Counted from the stretch's first letter, positions 1 to 13,110 are shown. The stretch is DNA of 64,000 nt from Oryza sativa Japonica Group (GCF_034140825.1 NC_089035.1:43082001-43146000), one strand, 5' to 3'. Numbers and translations: made by a program. Notes: generated by a model not told the origin, from the sequence alone.

Positions 1-2534
<2,534 letters not shown>

Positions 2535-2642
2535 ACACACAATTGTGCGCGCCATGGACGCGTACGTCAGTACGTGTACCGTACGTTGAATGTGGAAAGA
2601 GACGACGACGACTGTGGATATATGTTGGTTACTGCCATGTCG

Positions 2643-2648
2643 AATAAA
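2643..2648 (+). promoter_or_regulatory. Candidate poly(A) signal of peroxidase A
   Basis: AATAAA about 110 bases after the stop codon, at the distance expected for a plant 3' UTR. Confidence 0.4.
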
Positions 2649-2695
2649 TGCATGACGTCATGACAACCTCCTTTATGATCAATATATATGGATGT

Positions 2696-3047
2696 GGATT
2701 TTCATCTTGCAGGAAACATCTTTTATTGTTTGTATGTTATCTAAATAGTTATTAAAAATTTAAAAAATTATATATAATAACATAGATTATTATGAAATAT
2801 ATCACTCCATAAACATACAAGACCGAATTCAACTTCTACAAATTGCAACAAAAAGAACAAATTAAATTGAACATAGTTATATATATATTCGCAGCTATAT
2901 TTGTTATTTTTGTTACATTATAGAAGTTGAATTTAAACTTAAATGTTTACGGAGTGATATATATTTCATATTAATATATATTGCCAAAATTTTTTATGAT
3001 TATTTTAGGTGGAATGCACGAATCGAGAAGATATCCCTTGAGTGATA
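2696..3047. mobile_element. Fold-back MITE, copy 1 (3' of peroxidase A)
   Basis: Long imperfect inverted repeat. The left arm has the ATCACTCCATAAACAT and AACTTCTACA segments; the right arm repeats them inverted (AGAAGTTGAATTTAAACTT, ATGTTTACGGAGTGAT). The right end reads GAGAAGATATCCCTTGAG, matching the ATCCCCTCGAGGG-type ends of related copies near 8,066, 13,111, 14,876, 15,787 and 41,468. Non-coding. Superfamily not identified; left end approximate. Confidence 0.6.
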
Positions 3048-3553
3048 AAACCACTTTCCCAATGTATATTGCAGATCACTTCTTTTAATTAATTTAAGCC
3101 AAATTTAAGATTTAATTAATTAGGTTGGAGTGGAGGCAGAAGTCACGCACCTGTAGACACACATGACACATGCGTTGAGTATTAAGGCGTACAATATTTG
3201 TCGGCAACGATAATAGATTAATAATTAATTCATAAGATACCTGCATAAATAGACGTATGTACGTATATACCAGAAAGAGAGAGAAACAACCTAGTGTCTG
3301 AAACTCTAAAGACATACGTTTGCTGCATACATGACAAAAACATCCCGATGATTACTTGATCCTGATTAGGCAATGATCAACACCAATCAGTGATCGATCC
3401 TCGATCATCAGCAGATAGCAAGCACATGTCGATTGTTGCTGGCAGCAAGCAAGCTATATATAGTTTGTCACCCTCCAGGTCACAGATTACTTCAACTGAA
3501 GAAGTATCCGAATTAACACCAATATATCAAACAAAATAAAGTAAAGTACAGTA
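3048..3553. other. Intergenic, nothing recognised
   Basis: AT-rich spacer between the fold-back element and a Stowaway copy. I see no coding region or structured repeat. Confidence 0.5.
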
Positions 3554-3793
3554 CTTTCCGTTTCAGATTATAAGACATTGTAATTTTGATCAAAGTCAAA
3601 TTATTTTAAATTTGACTAAGTTTATAGACAATAATATTTATAATAGTAAATTAGTTTCATCAAATCAATAATTTAATATATTTTTATAATAAATTTGTCT
3701 TGGGTTGAAAATGCTACTATTTTTTTATAAACTTAATCAAAGTTAAAGCAGTTTAACTTTAACTAAAATCAAAATGTTTTATAACGGAGGTAG
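3554..3793. mobile_element. Stowaway MITE
   Basis: About 240 bases between TA dinucleotides. The left end CTTTCCGTTTCAGATTATAA and the right end (TTATAACGGAGGTAG) are inverted relatives of the Stowaway terminus, and internal arms (GATCAAAGTCAAATT and its partner) pair. Confidence 0.8.
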
Positions 3794-3974
3794 TAATCAA
3801 TAATTAATCAGATCGCCGGCGTCTTGTCTGCTGATGGATCATACAGTATAATGGAATGACGGATGGTTCCTGTAGATGGAATGACGGATGAGGCTTGTGC
3901 AACAGCGGCATGCCAAGACGCACAAGACGAAGCCGCCATGGTAGCCCGAGCTGTGGAGGGGAAACTATTTCTTG

Positions 3975-4030
3975 ATCTTTCGAGGGAAGGGGATATCTCC
4001 TCGTTATTTGCATATCACTTAAATAATCAG
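3975..4030. mobile_element. Fold-back MITE single-arm fragment
   Basis: GGGGATATCTCCTCGTTATT followed by TGCATATCACTTAAATAAT matches one arm of the fold-back family (compare 14,876-14,920). No second arm is present. It lies just beyond the 3' end of the adjacent minus-strand gene. Confidence 0.5.
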
Positions 4031-4066
4031 ACGACATCTAAACTAAGAATCATATATACATATCTA

Positions 4067-4420
4067 TCAGTCCAATGGATCATCTACGAGAAGTCGTTGT
4101 TCATCAGGAGCAGGAGGGTTGCCGTGGAGGGTATACAGCATGGCTTTTGTGCCGCAGCCGGATGCCATGAGGAAGAGGAAGATGGCGAGGGCGAGGAGGA
4201 AGACGGCAAGGGCTCCATGGTGGGAGCGGTAGTACTTCACCATGAGGACGCCGACGCCGATTGTCGTGACAGCTAGGCAGGCCAAGAAGGCCACCAGACC
4301 GTAGTCGTTGTCGATCCCGACATCCCGCTCCGCCATGGCGGTGAAGTAGTAATCGTCATCGCCGTCGCCGCCGCCGTCGCCGCCATAACCATCGTAGTTA
4401 GGGTTCTCTAGATCGCCCAT
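4067..4420 (-). CDS. Small two-helix membrane protein A, unknown function
   Basis: Predicted 117-residue protein. Residues 1-40 are Gly/Asp-rich and acidic. Hydrophobic segments span about 41-62 and 69-90, separated by a short basic turn KYYRSHHG; an acidic tail ends DDPLD. It is clearly homologous to the minus-strand ORF at 13,783-14,109 (shared AERD, GVLMV.YYRSHHG, ALAVFLL, DHPLD/DDPLD) and to a decayed copy at 5,706-5,905. Conservation across copies that alternate with peroxidase genes argues it is, or was, real coding sequence. I do not recognise the family and assign no function. The start is the only ATG giving the N-terminus parallel to the paralogue. Confidence 0.7.
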   Translation of the reverse strand: MGDLENPNYDGYGGDGGGDGDDDYYFTAMAERDVGIDNDYGLVAFLACLAVTTIGVGVLMVKYYRSHHGALAVFLLALAIFLFLMASGCGTKAMLYTLHGNPPAPDEQRLLVDDPLD

Positions 4421-4674
4421 TATTTATTGTTCTTCGATAATAATTAATTCTGATATATGCCTCTCTCTGCTAATGTACTAGCTAGAGATCACGATCGATG
4501 TATGTGTGGTTGTTGATTGGTACTATTTGTTTGTGCGGATTGCAATTAGGTTCGAATTAGGCTCGGATTATCTCGTTCAATTCGGTCACGCATGCATACT
4601 CTAAGTAAAACAGTCACGGATCGATCGGGTACCATATATGCTTAACCATATACCAAATTAAATAAAGGAGAAAT

Positions 4675-5172
4675 ATAATTTCTACCAACACGGGTGTTAT
4701 CGTCTCCTGGCTGGGCTGCCCTCTCTCCCCTCTATGGCACATGGCTGCATGATTGGTGGCCATCTTCTAGGGCTTGTTTACCTGATCATCTCCGTGCCAG
4801 CTTCGACTCCCTGGTCCTCCTAGTCTCATGGCAACTGTGGAGGGAACGTAACTCCAGGGTCCTTGACTCTGTGCTCTCTTCGGTCGCAGTAGTCCTAGAG
4901 GTCATCCTTTTGGAGGGCCGGCTGTGGTCGTTAGCGGCCGTCACTTACTTTGGGGAATTGTTGGGAGCGTAGAGTGGCTCTGCTCCCTTCCGCTGTTTGG
5001 AGTAGAGCTTTTCGAGTTTTTTTTCCTTTCCTTTCTTTGTTTTTTATCTTTGTTTTCTTCCTTACTTGGCATAGGCCGGTCTGGCTGAGTGAGTCGTGTA
5101 TCAAAACTCTATTCTTCTAATATATTGACATGCAATTCTTTTGCGCGTTCGCGAAAATAATTTCTAGCAACA
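4675..5172 (+). mobile_element. 5'-truncated LINE insertion with target duplication
   Basis: A near-identical 16-base repeat (ATAATTTCTACCAACA at 4675-4690, ATAATTTCTAGCAACA at 5157-5172) flanks an insert of 466 bases (4691-5156). The insert encodes the C-terminal tail of a plant LINE reverse-transcriptase ORF2 (4694-4972; FDSLVLLVSWQLWRERNSR is typical), followed by a pyrimidine-rich 3' UTR. It is a dead 5'-truncated copy. The one mismatch between the target duplications suggests moderate age. Confidence 0.8.
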
Positions 5173-5705
5173 ATTAATCAATCAAATAAGTAAAATACCC
5201 TATACCTCTGTTTTTAAATAGATGAAATCGTTGACGTTGGGAATACGTTTGACCATTTTCATCTAATTCAAAAGAAGATGGTTTTTCATCCCTAGATATA
5301 CCCTTTTAATTGCAAAAAAAGGTTGATATACATTAATAAGAGATATTGACTTAAAAAATATATAATGAAACTACAAATTGTAACAAGGTACTTTTATAAC
5401 AGATATATCGCATAAAAAATATAGAAGTTAAATTTGACTTATTTGTAACAATAAAAAAAATAAATTAAACTAAAACTTGCTAAAACATACATCTAGAACT
5501 ATATTTGTTCCTTTTGGTTATAACTTAGTAGAAGTTTTCGCAAACCCGCATTACACGTCAATATATATTAGAAGGAACTTATATAAGTCAAATTAAGTTT
5601 TCGCAAACGTGCAAAAGGATTACACGTCAATATATATTAGAAGGAACTTATATATAAGTCAAATTTTACTTATATAATGTTCGTGGAATGGTATATCATA
5701 TATTA
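5173..5705. repeat. AT-rich spacer with a ~65-bp tandem duplication
   Basis: Within this AT-rich stretch, a unit containing AGTTTTCGCAAAC, ATTACACGTCAATATATATT and AGAAGGAACTTATAT occurs twice in direct orientation (about 5530-5594 and 5598-5660). Flanking sequence resembles interior parts of the fold-back MITE family (TCGTGGAATGGTATATCAT), so this may be a rearranged copy. Confidence 0.55.
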
Positions 5706-5905
5706 ATAATGGATCATCTACTACAGGAAGCCTGTAACATTGTTCGAAGGGAGGGTGGCAAATTGCACGACGAGGAAGCAACAGACGAATGCCAAGAAGA
5801 AGAAGAAAAAGAAGCTGAGCACGAGGAGTAAGACGGCATCCGCTCCGTGATGGGACCCGTACGTGGTGGAAGTGCAGTGGATGGCGTAGCAGACCACAAT
5901 GCATG
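5706..5905 (-). pseudogene. Decayed copy of the small membrane-protein family
   Basis: Read on the minus strand, fragments in more than one frame match the intact relatives: YGSHHGADAVLLLVLSFF parallels YYRSHHGALAVFLLALAIF, and the 3' end (ATGGATCATCTAC on +) matches the C-terminal VDDPL codons of copy A. The acidic N-terminus and first helix are missing and the frame is disrupted. It lies directly upstream of peroxidase B, as expected if gene pairs were duplicated together. Confidence 0.7.
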
Positions 5906-6681
5906 TATTGAACACTCACGGATCGATCGAGTATACTGATCATGTTTGAATTCGGAAAAGAAACTTTCGTCAAAATTTTCTAACTAGCAACACGATTGCA
6001 AGAATCGATATGATAAAAAAAAAGACGTGTATTTTAAATTTAAAGTTTTAATTTGTGATCATACGTGACAAACAGCGCCCTGTTTTCATCACTGACGTAG
6101 CTAGCAACTAGCTTCCATCCAAAGAAGAATTAAGAGCTAGCCCATAGATTGATTAATTTGTTTACATTGCATATGTACGTACATTCATGTAGTGCTGAAT
6201 TGAAGGTACGTTAATCATTCTCGATCCCCTCAACTCCGTGCGGACTACTAATCAACATGCATGGAAGTTGATATATGAAAAATTAATCCTAAAGAGAGAA
6301 ATTTGACCTTGCCTAGCTAGCTTGTCAAGTCAAATGATCATTCGTTTGCGAAGGAGGCAACGTAACGACTAACGACTAGCTAGGTAGCATCTGCAACGTT
6401 TGTACGTACTACGTAGTACATCGGATCGTACGTACTGGCCGGCCGGTTTGGGTGATCGATGAACTCGATCGCTCGATCACACGCAACTGATAAAATAGAA
6501 CAATCGATGGAAGCTACTAGCTCACATTATTGAGACAAAACGCAACACAGGTAGCAATTTTTGCCAACCTTCATACAGCTGCGCGAAATGGATGATTTTG
6601 TAGGTAGTCGATTGCGTTGACATTTTGACATCATTTTGTATATGCGAAAATGGATTTTGTAGGTGCGAACGAGCAAACGCC
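5906..6681. other. Upstream region of peroxidase B
   Basis: Non-coding, with several GATCGATC and TACGTACGTAC-like short palindromes common in rice promoters. No transposon ends recognised. Confidence 0.4.
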
Positions 6682-6687
6682 TATAAA
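6682..6687 (+). promoter_or_regulatory. TATA box, peroxidase B
   Basis: TATAAA in the context GCCTATAAATTG, 73 bases before the start codon; placement fits a core promoter. Confidence 0.6.
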
Positions 6688-6754
6688 TTGATGAAGACAC
6701 TCGCATGCAAGCTCATTCACCCCAACTCCAAGACACAAAATTAAGCCGATCGAG

Positions 6755-7986
6755 ATGGCGAGAAAAATGAGCAGCACGTTGCAGGTTTTGGTCGTTTCCT
6801 GCTGCAGCTTGCTGCTTCTGTGTGCTCCGGCGGCCTCCGCCGGCGATTACCCGCCGACGGCGAAGGGCTTGTCGTACGGTTTCTACCAGAGGAGCTGTCC
6901 CAAGGCGGAGACCATCGTGAGGAGCTTCCTCAAGAAGGCCATCCGCAACGACGTCGGCCTCGCCCCCGGCCTCATCCGTCTCCACTTCCATGACTGCTTC
7001 GTCCAGGCAATTAACTAATTGATTAAAATTAATTGATTATACACCTAATCATGCATAATGCATGTGCAAAATGATGAAATTACGCCTCAAACATGCTCTG
7101 AATTTTGAATTCTGGATTGAACAGATCGATCGATACTATATTTAAACACGCATCTGTGACGGGTAATTATTCGCGAACCGCCACTAATAATTGTGCTGCG
7201 CTGTGCGTGCAGGGTTGCGACGCGTCGGTGCTGTTGGCGCGCACGGCGACGGAGGCGAGCGAGCTGGACGCTCCACCCAACGAGACCATCCGCCCGTCGG
7301 CGTTGATGGCCGTCGCCCAACTCCGCGCCCTGCTCGACGACGCGTGCAGCGGGGCCGTCGTCTCCTGCGCTGACATCCTCACCCTCGCCGCGCGCGACTC
7401 CGTCCGCCTGGTCGGCGGGCCGGAGTACAGGGTCCCCCTGGGCCGGCGCGACGGCGCGACGATCGCGGCGAGGGAGCGCGTCGTCGCCGCGTTCCCGCCG
7501 CCGAGCTCCAACGTGACGGCGCTCCTCGCCGCCGTGGCCAAGATCGGCCTCGACGCCGCCGACCTCGTGGCGCTCTCCGGCGCGCACACGCTCGGCGTCT
7601 CCCGCTGCATCTCCTTCGACGACCGCCTCTTCCCGCAGGTGGACGCCACCATGGACGCGCGGTTCGCCGCCCACCTCAGGCTCTCCTGCCCGGCCAAGAA
7701 CACCACCAACACCACCGCCATCGACGTACGGACGCCCAACGCCTTCGACAACAAGTACTACGTCGACCTGCTCAGCCGGCAGGGGCTCCTGACCTCCGAT
7801 CAGGTGCTGTTCAGCGACGGCAGGACGAGGGGCCTCGTCGGCAGGTTCGCCGTCGACCAGCCGGAGTTCTTCCGCCGCTTCGCCTTCTCCATGGTGAAGA
7901 TGTCGCAGATCCAGGTGATGACGGGAGTGCAGGGGGAGATCCGCACCAACTGCTCGGTGCGCAACGCCGCCGGCGGTGGCACCTAG
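6755..7986 (+). CDS. Class III peroxidase B (one GC-AG intron)
   Basis: 341-residue secretory haem peroxidase; exons 6755-7006 and 7213-7986. Signal peptide about residues 1-30 ([19 protein letters not shown]). Distal Arg75 and His79 are in RLHFHDCF; proximal His209 in ALSGAHTLG. The 206-base intron sits after HDCFVQ, the classical first intron position. Its donor is GC rather than GT (CAG|GCAATT ... GTGCAG|GGT). The junction is fixed by the invariant FVQ|GCDAS motif and by the intronless paralogue at 11,890, and no GT donor nearby preserves the frame. The protein stops soon after [12 protein letters not shown] and so lacks the hydrophobic C-terminal extension of its neighbours; apoplastic location is inferred. 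Start: first ATG after the TATA box, leading directly into the signal peptide. Confidence 0.93.
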
Positions 7987-8065
7987 CTGGAGCTCAATTA
8001 CTCTTTGCTCCGATGAAGAACTCGGAGCTTGCATGTAGCACGTTTTACTCGGGGTGGATTTTAAA

Positions 8066-9540
8066 TTTTTAATCACTCGAGAGAATATTCTCTCGTGTAT
8101 CTTTTTCTTCTAAATTCGATACAAATAATTATGAAAAATTCTAATAAAACTAGCGAAATGCCCATGCGTTGCACTGGGTGAAGACAAAAATAAATAGTAA
8201 TGGGCGTGTGGGAGCATAATGCCACCAGGTTAATTGAGATCCTTATAGTCAAATCGAATCTTTTCGGTGCAAGTAAGACGCTAACATGACATAATTATTC
8301 GTTGCTCTAAATCCATTCACATGGATTATAAGAAAGCTATTAATACCACTTTAAAATGAAATTATGTATTATACATACTAAAGTTTGAAACCCAAAAAGT
8401 ATTTATTTTTGTCATGTATTATTATGAGTCGGTTGCAATGCATGGTTATATTTTTGTACTTGATATTGATAAACACTTTTTTTTACATACTGCAAGAGTA
8501 GTAATAGTACAAGAAATGTTTTTCGCTAGCTATCAGATAAATCTCACTGTACTCCAATTGCATAATCGCTTTCACTCAAAAAATCAGAAGGAAATCGTAC
8601 GATGAATGGAAAGAAAAAAAAAAGTGGTGTATCATCTCACTCTAAAAAAATTAGAACAAAAACATACAACGAATGAAAAAAAATTGATGTGGATGAGGGA
8701 AAAAATCTGGATGTAAACACGATTCATTTTGTTGGTGACTACATGTTTTTTTAAAAAACAAAGACACGTGATTGTTTTCTATTTTCTAAAAGTAATTTAT
8801 TTTGTCAGTAAATAATTCATTTTGTTGGTGGTTACATGTTTTTTTAAAAAAGAAAGACATGTGATTTTTTTTTTACTTTCCCAAAATAATGAAATTGTTC
8901 CTTTTTTTAAATCCAATTCCTAGTAGACACAGATCCAAACACAAACTTTATTTAGTGTTAATAATCTCAGGCAAGCCTCCTATTTAGGTGGTATTATTCG
9001 TGCTACAGTGCTCGGTTACTACTATATCACGCAGAACTATGTTGTGCTGGGCTGCTGCTTCTCTGCTCTGTAGGCTGGCTGCCGGGCTGCTCGCTAGGTT
9101 TCTCTTTTTTTTTTCCATTCTCTTTTATTTGCGGAGCTCAGAGATCGTCGTAATGCATCCGGATTCACGGATTAGCGGCGAAATAATCACGTGGGCCCAC
9201 CCTTTAATGACGGAAGAAAAAAATCAACCGAAAACCTTACTTATTTTTTAATTAGGTATAGATATAGATATAGATTTGACAATGTAGAGTATAGTGATAT
9301 CTATCGGTCCACCAAAAATCAAGCTAAAATTTGACATACCCACTAAGATTAAAAAAAGAGAGACAAATTTTGTATACAATATGCTACTATTCATAAGTTT
9401 GTCTTTTCTATATGTCGATGTGTGAGTTGAGTTTGGATCTAAAATTTTGTGGAGTTGTATAGATATGTTGTACGAACATTATCAAATTTTATATAATTTT
9501 TTTATAACTGTTTGGATGATATTTTTTTAAAATAACCGTT
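8066..9540. mobile_element. Fold-back MITE, copy 2, split by a Helitron
   Basis: The left arm (CTCGAGAGAATATTCTCTCG, then TTATGAAAAATTCTAATAAA) matches the copy at 13,111. After the Helitron (8150-9274) the family sequence resumes with TTTGACAATGTAGAG, then a right part with TTTTGTGGAGTTGTATAGAT, the inverted partner of CTATACAGCTCCACAAAAT in the 13,111 copy. It begins about 80 bases after the peroxidase B stop. The outer right boundary is approximate. Confidence 0.65.
8150..9274 (-). mobile_element. Non-autonomous Helitron nested in fold-back MITE
   Basis: Read on the minus strand it begins TCTATATCTATACCTAATTA (right end on +) and ends with a short GC hairpin (CCCAGTGCAACGCATGGG), then ATTTCGCTAG. 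It is placed between host A (8149) and T (9275). These are Helitron hallmarks: 5' TC, 3' hairpin plus CTAG, insertion between A and T with no duplication. About 1.1 kb; no Rep/helicase coding. The interior is AT-rich with short untranslatable stretches. The interrupted host element at both junctions independently supports the ends. Confidence 0.8.
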
Positions 9541-9545
9541 TGGGT

Positions 9546-9652
9546 GGATTATAAAATGCAGCTAGGCAGCTAGCATCCATCAAAATAGTTTCCCCGCTTT
9601 ATGTACGCTCATCGGTTGCTAGTCTGTTAATGCTAGCTGCATTTTATAATCC
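9546..9652. repeat. Short perfect-armed hairpin
   Basis: GGATTATAAAATGCAGCTAG at 9546 pairs exactly with CTAGCTGCATTTTATAATCC ending at 9652; the loop is about 65 bases. It could be a small MITE or a hairpin transcript source. No target duplication was recognised. Confidence 0.6.
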
Positions 9653-9905
9653 GCATGTTAGTTCAGAGATCAAACTTTGATATTTGAAGGAATGAATAAA
9701 ATAAAATTTGTTTGGGAATCGATTGCTTATGCACCCTGCGAAAAAGTGGCGGTTCAGCCTTCAAAATTTTTTGGGCCTACTAACTTCGATGGGCCGTTTT
9801 TTTTAGCCCATGCAGAAGACAGAAGTGTAGGACATTGACGTGACAACCTAACCATGCACATATTGGATGCATGCGCATATTGGATCACATAGATATATGC
9901 ACAGA

Positions 9906-10102
9906 CAGGGGTGGATCCAACGTGGGTGCGGGGGGTTTCGAGTCCCCCCTACACCCACAAGGCCCATGGATACCTCCCAGAGCATCCCCTTTAATTTTTT
10001 TAAAATGAATGATAAACTTAAGGCTTCTAAATGGCTGGAGGTTGAACAAACTGTGTAATTGAGCCCCCCTCCTCCCAATTTTTGTTCTTGGATCTGCCCC
10101 TG
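9906..10102. mobile_element. hAT-type MITE with perfect 8-bp target duplication
   Basis: TGCACAGA occurs at 9898-9905 and 10103-10110. The insert begins CAGGGGTGGATCCA and ends GGATCTGCCCCTG, inverted hAT-like termini. It has 197 bases and no coding capacity. Identical flanks suggest a fairly recent insertion. Confidence 0.85.
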
Positions 10103-10160
10103 TGCACAGAGGATGGAGTATGTGAAGTGAAGGTCAAGAGTTCGTCAGGCATAACCAATT

Positions 10161-10630
10161 ACGGCTGTGTTCGTTACTACTGGTTGGGAACAAATCTCTT
10201 GGCACATAAAATGGAGCGGCTCATTAGCAGCTACTCCCTCCATTTCAGGTTATAAGACATTTTGAGTTTAGTGAAAGTCAAACTGCTTTAAGTTTGACCA
10301 AGTTTACAGAAAAAGTAGTAACATTTTTAACCCAAGACAAAATTATTATGAAAATATATTCAATTATTGATTTGATGAAACTAATTTAGTATTATCAATA
10401 TTAATATATTTGTCTATAAACTTAATCAAGCTTGAAATAATTTGACTTTGAGCAAAGTCAAAACGTCTTATAACCTGAATTGGATGGAGCATTTTTTTGA
10501 AAAATAGATTAATATGATTTTTTAAGCAATTTTCGTATAGAATTTTTTTGCAAAAAACACACCGTTTAGCGGTTTGAAAAGTGTATGTGTAAAAAACGAA
10601 GAAGATGAGTTGAGAAAGCTAGGAAAGAAG
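10161..10630. mobile_element. Decayed MITE interrupted by a Stowaway copy
   Basis: Outer element: GGCTGTGTTCGTTACTAC at the left and a right part containing AAAACACACCGTTTAGCGGT, a phrase that recurs near 17,980 in this window. It is split by a Stowaway element, about 10234-10490, whose ends are CTCCCTCCATTTCAGGTTAT and the inverse TAACCTGAATTGGATGGAG. Right boundary uncertain. Confidence 0.55.
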
Positions 10631-11793
10631 TCAGTCTAAGCTCGTCGGCATAGCACTTAATCTGCTTTACCTGAGTGGTGGCCGGTCCTGGCCTTGTACA
10701 AGGGGCTGACGGCCTGAGGCTGAACCCCGTGAAACACCACCACCTCTTCTTCAACAGTTCAACTCGAGCGGGGGCGATGGAAAAAGCAATAGCAGGGGAC
10801 ATGAATATTCCAACTTTCCAGGACATCTTTCTGAATTCTGATGGTGGTGGGCAATGTGAGACTGAAAAAAATCGATATGGGAGAGAGAGAGAGGTCAGAA
10901 ATGGAGATGGAGGGGATGATAGGTGGAACCCACTCTATTTTTTTTAATGATTGGGATGTCACGTGAACACCAAGTCAACGAAAAACCGCTTTTAAAAACA
11001 GTTGATGTAGTCATTTTAAACGGTTTTGATAGTTAGAGGGGTCGATTTATCTAGTTTTATGGTTGAGGAATATGAATCGGATTCAATTTATATTTGTGTG
11101 AGTAGTTAAATTTGCTTGTGTTTTTCTTTCTTCATCAGCTTATTCTTATTTTTCAATGATGATAAACTGATCAGCGTAGCCGCCGGCCCGTCGCCCACCC
11201 TTAAACAACGACAGCTAATTTATGCATGCATGGATTCCGATGGAGGAGCTGTGTGCACCACTCATTCGTAAGACTTCTTTCGAATAATTCAACGGAAGAA
11301 GGTTGAACCATTTGAAGCGAATCACACATTATTGATCTTTCTCTCCAAAGAATCGTGCTAGCTCGTTGGAAAAAAGGGGAAAAAAAAACGGCGAGCCTAG
11401 CTATAATTCAATTTGCGAGATTACACATATGTGAAAAATCGCCAAGTTAAGGGTTTTTCTTTATACATAACTAAATTTGCTACTAATCCTTATATAGCCG
11501 CCTATGAGCATTTGTGCATTGTACTATGCACCAACCTCCACTTGTAAAGTTTCAACCAAAAAGAAAAAAAAAGCCATCCACTTGTGCTGCCAATTTGCTC
11601 AATCCCGACAAGCTCGCTCGATCGTTCGCCGCATCAGCCAGTCTCAGTCCGCTGCAATTTGTTCGCGCATGCGTTCATATAATAGACCTATCATAGATTT
11701 TTCGACGATTCCAACGACCTCGTGGAAAAATCGCAGATGCACGCACCAAATCCATCAATTTCATCACGACACTCGCAAGTAGTGCGCGTCCGC
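10631..11793. other. Upstream region of peroxidase C
   Basis: Non-coding and mostly AT-rich. Small ORFs on both strands show no family resemblance. No clear transposon ends. Confidence 0.4.
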
Positions 11794-11800
11794 TATAAAA
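11794..11800 (+). promoter_or_regulatory. TATA box, peroxidase C
   Basis: TATAAAA in the context CCGCTATAAAAGCG, 96 bases before the start codon. Confidence 0.65.
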
Positions 11801-11889
11801 GCGATGGAAATCCTCGGAGGACGGCACACGGTTGATCGATCAGTACGAGTACGACGAGAGCTAAGTAAACTTAGCTATATCGATCGACC

Positions 11890-12960
11890 ATGGCGTCCAG
11901 GACTAGTGCTACTGCCGGCATGCTGCTGCTCGCCGCCGCGGCTGCGCTGGTGTGCAGCTCGGCGGCGGCGAGGATGCCGCCGTTGGCGAAGGGGTTGTCG
12001 TTGGGCTACTACGACGCGAGTTGCCCGCAGGCGGAGGCCGTCGTGTTCGAGTTCCTGCAGGACGCCATCGCCAAGGACGTCGGCCTCGCCGCGGCGCTGA
12101 TCCGGCTCCACTTCCACGACTGCTTCGTCCAGGGCTGCGACGCCTCCATCCTGCTCGACAGCACACCCACCGAGAAGAGCGAGAAGTTGGCGCCGCCGAA
12201 CAAGACCCTCCGCAAGTCGGCGTTCGACGCCATCGACGATCTCCGCGACCTGCTCGACAGGGAATGCGGCGACACCGTCGTGTCCTGCTCCGACATCGTC
12301 ACCCTCGCCGCCCGCGACTCCGTCCTCCTCGCCGGTGGCCCGTGGTACGATGTTCCCCTCGGCCGCCACGACGGCTCCAGTTTCGCGTCTGAGGACGCCG
12401 TCCTGAGCGCGCTCCCGTCGCCGGACTCCAACGTCACCACGCTCCTCGAAGCGCTGGGCAAGCTCAAGCTCGACGCCCACGACCTCGTCGCCCTCTCCGG
12501 CGCGCACACCGTCGGCATCGCGCACTGCACTTCCTTCGACAAGCGCCTCTTCCCTCAAGTCGACCCCACCATGGACAAGTGGTTCGCCGGCCACCTCAAG
12601 GTCACCTGCCCGGTGCTGAACACCAACGACACCACCGTCAACGACATCCGGACGCCCAACACCTTCGACAACAAGTACTACGTCGACCTGCAAAACCGCC
12701 AGGGCCTCTTCACCTCCGACCAGGGCCTCTTCTTCAACGCAACCACCAAGCCGATCGTCACCAAGTTCGCCGTCGACCAGTCGGCCTTCTTCGACCAGTA
12801 CGTCTACTCCGTCGTCAAGATGGGCATGATCGAGGTGCTCACCGGCTCGCAGGGGCAGATCCGCAAGCGCTGTTCGGTGTCCAACGCCGCCGCCGCCGGC
12901 GACCGTGCTTGGTCCGTCGTGGAGACCGTCGCTGAGGCCGCCGAGAGCTTGGTGCTGTAG
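11890..12960 (+). CDS. Class III peroxidase C (intronless)
   Basis: Complete 356-residue secretory haem peroxidase in a single exon. Signal peptide about residues 1-27; Arg72 and distal His76 in RLHFHDCF; proximal His206 in ALSGAHTVG; the conserved disulphide cysteines are in place (for example Cys45, Cys78, Cys83). N-glycosylation sequons occur at NKT, NVT, NDT and NAT. The C-terminal tail after RCSVSN ends ESLVL, like copy A and barley BP1, suggesting a vacuolar propeptide (inference). Copies A and D have an intron after ARDSV and copy B after HDCFVQ; this copy has neither, implying intron loss or a retrocopy within the array. Very high third-position GC, like its neighbours. Confidence 0.95.
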   Translation: MASRTSATAGMLLLAAAAALVCSSAAARMPPLAKGLSLGYYDASCPQAEAVVFEFLQDAIAKDVGLAAALIRLHFHDCFVQGCDASILLDSTPTEKSEKLAPPNKTLRKSAFDAIDDLRDLLDRECGDTVVSCSDIVTLAARDSVLLAGGPWYDVPLGRHDGSSFASEDAVLSALPSPDSNVTTLLEALGKLKLDAHDLVALSGAHTVGIAHCTSFDKRLFPQVDPTMDKWFAGHLKVTCPVLNTNDTTVNDIRTPNTFDNKYYVDLQNRQGLFTSDQGLFFNATTKPIVTKFAVDQSAFFDQYVYSVVKMGMIEVLTGSQGQIRKRCSVSNAAAAGDRAWSVVETVAEAAESLVL

Positions 12961-13110
12961 GGTGCTAACAAGGATGGCTAGTTTAATTAAGCTTATTTCC
13001 TTGATAAATATTTTGTTGCTTCCAAATGTCATGAGTATGTACACTTGCGTGTATTTTGTAGCTTATTTTTTATTTGCAAATAAAGTTGAATATATGAAAA
13101 CTATTTAAAT

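Noticed and set aside
5101-5172. Possible miRNA or tRNA-like structure near the LINE tail
   Set aside because: No stable cloverleaf or hairpin found; explained by the LINE 3' end and target duplication.
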